From Ramlibacter sp. (lineage in GTDB: Bacteria; Pseudomonadota; Gammaproteobacteria; Burkholderiales; Burkholderiaceae_C), in the NCBI GenBank assembly GCA_025351615.1, contig JANXVP010000130.1, forward strand, positions 1 through 12,222: 12,222 bases of DNA, read 5' to 3'. The notes under the pieces were generated by a model, which saw only the letters and a list, made by a program, of their open reading frames with translations, was not told the DNA's origin and made no database searches. The position numbers and the translations under genes were made by a program. Below, one piece after another: positions 7,514 through 12,222 of the stretch. Positions within the stretch are counted from its first letter, which is position 1. Each line of letters opens with the position of its first letter.

Positions 7514-8482
7514 ATGAAAAGACTGATTTCGACCCTCGCCGTCCTCGCCGCCATGGGCGCGAACTCCGCCGCGCTGGCGCAAGCCGTGTACCCCAGCAAG
7601 CCGATCCGCTTCATCGTGCCTTTCACCGCCGGCAGCGGCACCGACATCATTGCCCGCACGGTGGGGGACACCATGAGCAAGGGCCTGGGCCAGCCGATCA
7701 TCATCGACAACAAACCGGGCGCCGGCGGCACCATCGCGGCCGCGCAGGTGGCCAAGGGCGAGGCCGACGGCTACACGGTGCTGATCCATTCCTCGGGCCA
7801 CGCGCTGAACCCGGCGATCTATCCCAACCTGACCTACGACACGCTGCGCGACCTGACCGGCGTCACCCCGCTGGCCGCCCTGCCCAATGTGATGGTGGTC
7901 TCCCCCGAGCGCGGCTGGAAAACCGTTGCCGATGTGGTGGCCGCCGCGAAAGCCAGGCCGGGCGCCCTCAACTACGCATCGGCGGGGGTCGGCAGCGCCA
8001 CCCACCTGAACGCCGAGAAGTTCAAGCTGCAGGCCGGAATCGACGCCGTGCATGTCCCGTTCAAGGGCACGCCCGAGGCGCTGAGCGATGTCATCGGCGG
8101 GCGCAACGACTGGTTCTTCGCCCCGCTGTCCTCAGCGTTGCCGCTGATCAGGGACGGCAAACTGCTGGCGCTCGCGGTGAGCACGCCGCAACGCACGCCG
8201 GCGCTGCCGCTGGTCCCGACCACACTGGAGGCTGGCATCCCGGGCTCCGACTACACCTTCTGGGTCGGCATGATCGTGCCGAGCGCGACCCCCGGTCCTG
8301 TCGTCAGGCGCCTGCACGACGAAGCGCTCAAGGCGCTGGCCAGTCCCGAGGTCAGGGAACGGATGAAGGTGGTCGGCGCCGATCCGTTCCCGATGGCGCA
8401 GGACAGATTCAATGCATTCATCAAGACCGAGATGGAATCGGCGGCCCGCATCGCCAAGGCCGCCAACCTGAAGGCGCAGTGA
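7514..8482 (+). CDS. Bug/TctC family tripartite tricarboxylate-type periplasmic receptor
   Basis: A 322-residue secreted solute-binding protein. A Sec signal peptide covers residues 1-22 (MKRLISTLAVLAAMGANSAALA, cleavage before QAVYPSKP). The mature protein begins with YPSKPIRFIVPFTAGSGTDIIAR (26-48), followed by NKPGAGG and ADGYTVL, the hallmark blocks of Bug receptors. Later blocks are LNYASAGVGSATHLNAE and HVPFKGTPEALSDVIGGR. Bug proteins bind small carboxylates or related polar molecules in a Venus flytrap fold, by contact with the ligand carboxylate. They may feed a TctAB permease or act as sensors. No tctA or tctB is present, as is common for the many orphan Bug genes of Burkholderiales. 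The gene overlaps the maleylacetate reductase start by four bases, so it probably binds the compound degraded by this operon. The ligand is unknown. Confidence 0.93.
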   Translation: MKRLISTLAVLAAMGANSAALAQAVYPSKPIRFIVPFTAGSGTDIIARTVGDTMSKGLGQPIIIDNKPGAGGTIAAAQVAKGEADGYTVLIHSSGHALNPAIYPNLTYDTLRDLTGVTPLAALPNVMVVSPERGWKTVADVVAAAKARPGALNYASAGVGSATHLNAEKFKLQAGIDAVHVPFKGTPEALSDVIGGRNDWFFAPLSSALPLIRDGKLLALAVSTPQRTPALPLVPTTLEAGIPGSDYTFWVGMIVPSATPGPVVRRLHDEALKALASPEVRERMKVVGADPFPMAQDRFNAFIKTEMESAARIAKAANLKAQ

Positions 8483-9549
8483 ACCGCGTGACGAGTTTTG
8501 TCTACATCGGGCGGCCGGCGCGCGTGATTTTCGGCGCCGGCAGCCTGCAGCAGCTGGGCGCGGAGATCGAGGCGCTGGGCGCGCGCAAGGCGCTGGTGCT
8601 CTCGACGCCCGAGCAGCGGGAGTCGGCCGAGCGCGTGGCGTCGCTGCTCGGCGCGCGGGCGGCCGGCGTATTCGACCGGGCCGTGATGCACGTGCCGATC
8701 GAAACCGCGAGGGAGGCGCGCGCCGTCGCCGCCAGGCTCGGGGCCGACTGCGCTGTCGCGATCGGCGGCGGCTCGACCATCGGGCTGGGCAAGGCGATCG
8801 CCCTCGAGTCCGGGCTGGCCATCCTCGCCATCCCGACCACCTACGCCGGCTCCGAGATGACCAGCATCTTCGGCATCACCGAAGGCGGCATGAAGAAAAC
8901 CGGCCGCAACGACAAGGTGCTTGCGCGCACCGTCATCTACGACCCGGAACTGACGACAACGTTGCCGCGGGCGATGAGTGTGACCAGCGCGATGAACGCG
9001 ATCGCCCACGCCGCGGAAGGCTTTTATAGCGCCTCGTCCAATCCGATCCTGGACCTGATGGCGGAGGAGGGCATTCGCGCGCTCGGCCGTGCCCTGCCCG
9101 CCATCGTCAAGGCGCCTCAGGACATGCAAGGCCGCAGCGATGCGCTGTATGGCGCCTGGCTGTGCGGCACGGTGCTGGCCAGCGTCGACATTGCCTTGCA
9201 CCACAAGCTGTGCCACACCCTGGGCGGGTCCTTCAACCTGCCGCATGCTGAAACCCACACCATCGTGCTGCCGCACGCGCTGGCTTACAACGCGCCCGCC
9301 GCGCATGAAGCGGTGGCGCGGGTCGGCCGCGCCCTCGGCGGCGCCAGCGGTCCGCAAGCGGTCTACGACCTGGCCAGGGACAATGGCGCGCCGGTCGCCC
9401 TGCGCGACATCGGGATGAAGGAGGCCGATCTGGACCGCGCCTGCGACATCGCGATGCGCAACCAGTATCCCAATCCGCGTCCCCTCGAGCGCATGGCATT
9501 GCGCCAGCTGCTGCAGGACGCCTTCGAAGGCACCCGGCCGGCTGCTTGA
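8479..9549 (+). CDS. Maleylacetate reductase
   Basis: A 356-residue member of the iron-alcohol dehydrogenase superfamily. It reduces maleylacetate to 3-oxoadipate with NAD(P)H, and can also dehalogenate chloromaleylacetates in related systems. The start FVYIGRPARVIFGAGS (7-22), the nucleotide loop GGGSTIGLGKA (96-106) and AIPTTYAGSEMT (117-128) match the family. The metal-site region reads MNAIAHAAEG (172-181) and HHKLCHTLGGSFNLPH (241-256). His177, His242 and His256 keep the ligand places, while Asn173 takes the place of the aspartate of classical iron dehydrogenases, as I recall from other maleylacetate reductases. The GTG start at 8479 overlaps the Bug stop by four bases (GTGA). A second in-frame GTG at 8488 is possible. 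The product feeds PcaIJ and PcaF in the same operon. No hydroxyquinol dioxygenase is in view. Confidence 0.9.
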   Translation: MNRVTSFVYIGRPARVIFGAGSLQQLGAEIEALGARKALVLSTPEQRESAERVASLLGARAAGVFDRAVMHVPIETAREARAVAARLGADCAVAIGGGSTIGLGKAIALESGLAILAIPTTYAGSEMTSIFGITEGGMKKTGRNDKVLARTVIYDPELTTTLPRAMSVTSAMNAIAHAAEGFYSASSNPILDLMAEEGIRALGRALPAIVKAPQDMQGRSDALYGAWLCGTVLASVDIALHHKLCHTLGGSFNLPHAETHTIVLPHALAYNAPAAHEAVARVGRALGGASGPQAVYDLARDNGAPVALRDIGMKEADLDRACDIAMRNQYPNPRPLERMALRQLLQDAFEGTRPAA

Positions 9550-9554
9550 TGGGG

Positions 9555-10295
9555 TCAGCCCCGCAGCGGTGAAAACGGAGCCGCCAGACCGCTGTATTGC
9601 TTGGGCAGCGGCAGCGCGTAGTCGCCGCGCTTGCTGGTCCCCAATCCCAGCTTGACCAGGCTTTCCACCAGCTTCACCGCCACCGTCACGCCGTCGATCA
9701 CCGGCACGCCCAGCTCCGCCTGCAGGCGTGCACACAAGCCCGCCATCCCGGCGCAGCCCAGCACGATGGCGCCGGAGCGGTCCTGCGCCAGGGCGTCGCG
9801 GGCGCAGGCGGCGATCCGCGCGAAGGCATGGCTGCCCGGCTGCTCCAGTTCCAGCACCTCCAGCTGCGTCGCATGGATACCGCGGCAATGGCGCTCGAAA
9901 CCGTACTGGATGACGAGGTGCCGCGCGATGACGCAGGTGCGTTCCAGCGTGGTCACCACCGAAAAGCCGGTGGCGAGCATGGAAGCGGCGTGGAAGCCGG
10001 CTTCCGCAATGCCGATCACCGGCCCGCGCGCCAGTTCGCGCGCCGCATGCAGACCCGGGTCGCCGAAACAGGCAATGACGTAGCCGTCCACGCCGGCAGC
10101 CTCACCGGCAAGGACCTGCTCGGCAACACCGGCCGCCGCCCACACATCATCGTGGTGCCCTTCGATCGCCGGCGCCCCAAAAGTGGGCTGGACCGCCTCG
10201 ATCACGGCGCCCGGGTCGGCACTGGTTGTGGCCGACCGGCCGATGGCGGCGGTCATTGCAGCCGTGGTGTTGGGATTGATCACTCGGATTTTCAT
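9555..10295 (-). CDS. Hydantoin/Asp-Glu racemase superfamily protein
   Basis: A 246-residue cytosolic protein beginning MKIRVINPNTTAAMTAAIG, the typical start of hydantoin racemases. The two catalytic cysteines are Cys76 (IACFGDPGL) and Cys181 (VLGCAGM), the positions reported, from memory, for bacterial hydantoin racemases. Other blocks are GPVIGIAEAGFHAA (91-104), FSVVTTLERT (111-120) and GVPVIDGVTVAVKL (196-209). It should act by two-base, cofactor-free proton abstraction at a carbon next to a carbonyl. Substrates of this family include 5-substituted hydantoins, allantoin and amino acids; relatives isomerise maleate. The ATG at 10295 is used because a longer frame upstream adds non-conserved residues. 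It ends five bases from the maleylacetate reductase stop, in convergent order. It is divergent from the ABC transporter, with which it may share a nitrogen-related role. No hydantoinase is in the window. Confidence 0.88.
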   Translation of the reverse strand: MKIRVINPNTTAAMTAAIGRSATTSADPGAVIEAVQPTFGAPAIEGHHDDVWAAAGVAEQVLAGEAAGVDGYVIACFGDPGLHAARELARGPVIGIAEAGFHAASMLATGFSVVTTLERTCVIARHLVIQYGFERHCRGIHATQLEVLELEQPGSHAFARIAACARDALAQDRSGAIVLGCAGMAGLCARLQAELGVPVIDGVTVAVKLVESLVKLGLGTSKRGDYALPLPKQYSGLAAPFSPLRG

Positions 10296-10354
10296 GCCCT
10301 GCACCGGGAGCAAGTCGCGCGCCTGCCGCACGCACCAAAGCGGAGGCCGCCGCT

Positions 10355-10370
10355 TGGCACGCAGTTTGCA
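10355..10370 (+). promoter_or_regulatory. Sigma54 (RpoN) -24/-12 promoter before the ABC transporter operon
   Basis: TGGCACG-CAGT-TTGCA at 10355-10370 matches every fixed position of the sigma54 consensus TGGCACG-N4-TTGCA with the correct spacing (GG at 10356-10357, GC at 10368-10369). The predicted start is near 10381, only about three bases before the ATPase ATG at 10384. The transcript would then be nearly leaderless, which agrees with the absence of a Shine-Dalgarno. An enhancer-binding activator would be required. A full NtrC-type palindrome was not found; only a GCACC half-site lies at 10332-10336. Confidence 0.7.
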
Positions 10371-10383
10371 TTCCCGCACATGA

Positions 10384-11376
10384 ATGAAGCCTGATTCGTC
10401 CCTGTGCCTGACCGGCCTGACCAAACGCTATGGCGCCACCACGGCGGTCGACCAGATCGACCTGACCATCCCCTCGGGCAGCTACTGCTGCCTGCTGGGC
10501 CCTTCGGGCTGTGGCAAGACCTCGACTCTTCGGATGATCGCCGGGCACGAAAGCGTCAGCGCCGGCGAGGTGCTGCTGGGCGGCAAGTACGTCACGCACA
10601 GCAGCGCGGCGGAGCGCGGAACCGCCATGATGTTCCAGAACTATGCGCTGTTTCCGCACCTGAGCGTGCTGGATAACGTGGCGTTCAGCTGGAAGATGCG
10701 CGGCAAGCCGGCCCCCGAGCGCCACGCCCGCGCCCGCGAGTTGCTGGAGCTGGTGTCGATGACGCAGTACCAGGCCCGACTGCCGGCCGAGCTGTCCGGC
10801 GGCCAGCAGCAGCGCGTCGCCCTGGCGCGGGCGCTGATGACCGAGCCGCGCGTGCTGTTGCTTGACGAGCCGCTCTCGGCGCTCGACCCTTTCCTGCGGA
10901 TCCAGATGCGTGCCGAGCTCAAGCGCTGGCAGCAGGAGCTGGGCTTCACCTTTGTCCATGTCACCCATTCGCAGGAAGAAGCGATGGCGCTGGCCGACCA
11001 GGTGGTGGTGATGAACCAGGGCCGGATCGAGCAGACCGGCTCAGCCCGCGAGATCTTCAATGCGCCGCGCTCGGAATTCGTGGCCCGCTTCATTGGCGCC
11101 CACAACATCGTGGCCACGCCCACAGGTGCGGTCGCCGTGCGCTCGGATCGGCTCAAGCTGGCGCGCAGCCCGGGCAACTCCATGCGGACTGCCGCCGTGA
11201 AGGCCGTCGAATACCAGGGGACCTGTGTGCAGGTGAGCCTGGCGCCGGCTGGCGAAGCGCCCGATGTGCAGTGGAGCGCCACCCTGTCCGACGACAGTTT
11301 CGACGCCGCGCCGCTCGCGCCAGGCGAAACCGTGTATCTGTCCTGGGAACCAGCCGAAGCGCATGCACTCGGTTGA
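10384..11376 (+). CDS. ABC transporter ATP-binding protein (PotA/FbpC-like, spermidine/putrescine-type importer)
   Basis: A 330-residue importer ATPase. It shows Walker A GPSGCGKT (39-46), Q-loop Gln85 in MMFQNYALFPH, ABC signature LSGGQQQR (137-144), Walker B VLLLDEP (157-163), D-loop SALD (165-168) and switch His195. The NQGRIEQTG stretch (211-219) and FVARFIGAHNIV (232-243) lead into a C-terminal TOBE-type regulatory domain ending near YLSWEP. This is the layout of CUT1/PotA/FbpC ATPases, which power uptake of polyamines, Fe3+ or other small solutes. The binding protein just downstream favours the polyamine-type class. The ATG at 10384 is needed to keep the N-terminal strand LCLTGLTKRYG; no Shine-Dalgarno precedes it. 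An overlapping ATG at 10380 reads only MNEA. The gene is the first of an operon whose permeases should lie beyond the window. Confidence 0.92.
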   Translation: MKPDSSLCLTGLTKRYGATTAVDQIDLTIPSGSYCCLLGPSGCGKTSTLRMIAGHESVSAGEVLLGGKYVTHSSAAERGTAMMFQNYALFPHLSVLDNVAFSWKMRGKPAPERHARARELLELVSMTQYQARLPAELSGGQQQRVALARALMTEPRVLLLDEPLSALDPFLRIQMRAELKRWQQELGFTFVHVTHSQEEAMALADQVVVMNQGRIEQTGSAREIFNAPRSEFVARFIGAHNIVATPTGAVAVRSDRLKLARSPGNSMRTAAVKAVEYQGTCVQVSLAPAGEAPDVQWSATLSDDSFDAAPLAPGETVYLSWEPAEAHALG

Positions 11377-11407
11377 AGCTGGCGCCTACACCTTTGTTCA
11401 TCAACCG
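11370..11407 (+). repeat. Inverted repeat between the ATPase and binding-protein genes
   Basis: CGGTTGA (11370-11376, including the ATPase stop codon) is the exact reverse complement of TCAACCG (11401-11407), with a 24-base spacer. No T-run follows, so it is not a simple terminator. An intercistronic hairpin could favour accumulation of the binding-protein mRNA, but the long loop makes it weak. Confidence 0.3.
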
Positions 11408-11414
11408 TCCCACC

Positions 11415-11420
11415 AAGGAG
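11415..11420 (+). promoter_or_regulatory. Strong ribosome binding site of the binding-protein gene
   Basis: AAGGAG at 11415-11420 lies six bases before the ATG at 11427. It contrasts with the missing site of the ATPase gene upstream and fits the need for much more binding protein than ATPase. Confidence 0.75.
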
Positions 11421-11426
11421 AACACC

Positions 11427-12222
11427 ATGTCCGATCCGCTATCCACCGGCGCATCCCGCCGCACGCTGCTCAAGGGCGCCGCCGCCGCGGCGGTGACCGG
11501 CACCACGATGGGCTTTCCGTTCGTGCATGCACAGGAAAAAATCGTCCTGCGCTATCTGGGCACGGCGGTCAACCAAGACAAGGCAATCGCCGACAAGTTC
11601 GAGGCCGACACCGGCATCAAGATCCAGTACATCCCGGTGACGACCGACGACGTCACCAAGCGCGCCATCACCGCGCCCAACTCCTTCGACCTGATCGACG
11701 AGGAATACTTTTCGTTGAAGAAAGTGATTCCCACTGGCAATCTGCTGGGCATCGACACCCGCAAGATCAAGAACGCCGACAAGATCACCACCCTGTTCAC
11801 CAAGGGTGAGATCAACGGCAAGAAGATCGGCGACCAGGGCACGGCGCCCAAGAAGGTGATGTACCTGGAGAAGCCGTCGTCCACGACTTTCTCGAGCACG
11901 CCGACGCAATACATGACGCTGATCCCGACCGTCTACAACGCAGACACACTCGGCATCCGGCCCGACCTGATCAAGCGTCCGATCGACAGCTGGAAGGAGT
12001 TGCTCAATCCCGAATTCAAGGGCAAGGCGGCGATCCTGAACATCCCGTCCATCGGCATCATGGACGCCGCGATGGTGGTGGAAGCAGCCGGCCTGTACAA
12101 GTACCCCGACAAGGGGAACATGACCAAAGCCGAGATTGACTTGACGATCAAGACACTGATCGAGGCCAAGAAGGCCGGCCAGTTCCGCGCGCTGTGGAAA
12201 GATTTCAACGAGAGCGTGAACC
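11427..12222 (+). CDS. ABC transporter substrate-binding protein, PotD-like, Tat signal (cut by window edge)
   Basis: An open frame of 265 codons runs off the right edge. Residues 1-35 form a twin-arginine signal: SRRTLLKGAAAAA (10-22) with Arg11-Arg12, then a weakly hydrophobic stretch and a likely cleavage after FPFVHA, before QEKIVLRYLG. The mature part shows the type II periplasmic binding fold start (IVLRYLGTAVNQDKAIADKFE), FDLIDEEYFSLKKV, TLIPTVYNADTLGIRP (about 164-179) and a SWKELLNPEFKGKAAILN stretch (about 188-205), all typical of family 1 spermidine/putrescine-type binding proteins. Tat export implies folding, or cofactor or metal handling, before transport. It follows the ATPase by 50 nt in the same direction and should hand its ligand to permeases encoded further right. 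The ligand may be a polyamine or another nitrogen-rich solute; the sequence alone does not say. Confidence 0.9.
   Translation, partial: MSDPLSTGASRRTLLKGAAAAAVTGTTMGFPFVHAQEKIVLRYLGTAVNQDKAIADKFEADTGIKIQYIPVTTDDVTKRAITAPNSFDLIDEEYFSLKKVIPTGNLLGIDTRKIKNADKITTLFTKGEINGKKIGDQGTAPKKVMYLEKPSSTTFSSTPTQYMTLIPTVYNADTLGIRPDLIKRPIDSWKELLNPEFKGKAAILNIPSIGIMDAAMVVEAAGLYKYPDKGNMTKAEIDLTIKTLIEAKKAGQFRALWKDFNESVN

Noticed and set aside
9551..9562. GGGG-TCAG-CCCC as a terminator between the convergent genes
   Set aside because: It has only a 4-bp stem with no T-run on either side, and it overlaps the racemase stop codon.
8251..9888. 545-codon minus-strand frame opposite the maleylacetate reductase
   Set aside because: It spans three real genes on both strands and is rich in Arg/Gly/Ala without any recognisable motif.
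10300..10346. GCACC half-sites as an NtrC binding pair
   Set aside because: Only isolated halves are seen; the second arms do not match, and they lie too close to the -24 element for a usual enhancer.
10296..10424. ATG at 10424 as start of the racemase
   Set aside because: It would add 43 Arg-rich residues not seen in the family and would run over the ABC transporter start and the sigma54 site. Cysteine numbering fits the start at 10295.

Overview
The window is GC-rich, densely coded DNA, most like a betaproteobacterium of the order Burkholderiales (Comamonadaceae-like). The basis is high-identity-looking PcaI/PcaJ/PcaF sequences, an orphan Bug/TctC periplasmic receptor, a DUF1841 protein beside a cytochrome c4, and the codon style. 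This is a family-level impression made without a database search. No stretch longer than about 100 bp lacks a gene. No tRNA, rRNA, CRISPR array, insertion sequence or phage gene was seen.

Left part (1-2509), housekeeping-type genes. A minus-strand pair encodes a MoxR-type AAA+ ATPase and, just downstream, a GNAT acetyltransferase cut by the window edge. Divergent from it is a secreted diheme cytochrome c4 with a clear sigma70-type promoter and a rho-independent terminator. A DUF1841 protein follows on the minus strand.

Middle part (2603-9549), a catabolic operon. Seven plus-strand genes lie with gaps of 38 bp or less and two 4-bp overlaps: pcaI, pcaJ, pcaF, a 3-hydroxyisobutyrate-dehydrogenase-type reductase, an ATZ/TRZ-type amidohydrolase, a Bug/TctC receptor and a maleylacetate reductase. 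Maleylacetate reductase, PcaIJ and PcaF together form a full route from maleylacetate through 3-oxoadipate and 3-oxoadipyl-CoA to succinyl-CoA and acetyl-CoA. No ring-cleavage dioxygenase, hydroxylase or regulator is present. The entry substrate is therefore unknown, and the reductase and amidohydrolase are the best clues to it.

Right part (9555-12222), an uptake module. A hydantoin/Asp-Glu-type racemase runs convergent with the operon. Divergent from it is a PotA/FbpC-like ABC ATPase followed by a Tat-exported PotD-like binding protein cut by the right edge; permease genes would be expected beyond it. A near-perfect sigma54 (-24/-12) promoter motif sits directly before the ATPase start and suggests RpoN control, plausibly nitrogen-linked.

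The strongest points for follow-up are the sigma54 site with its almost leaderless geometry, the lower-pathway operon without an upper pathway, and the amidohydrolase that lacks the usual HxxE acid. Nothing here amounts to clear proof of a wholly new type of system.
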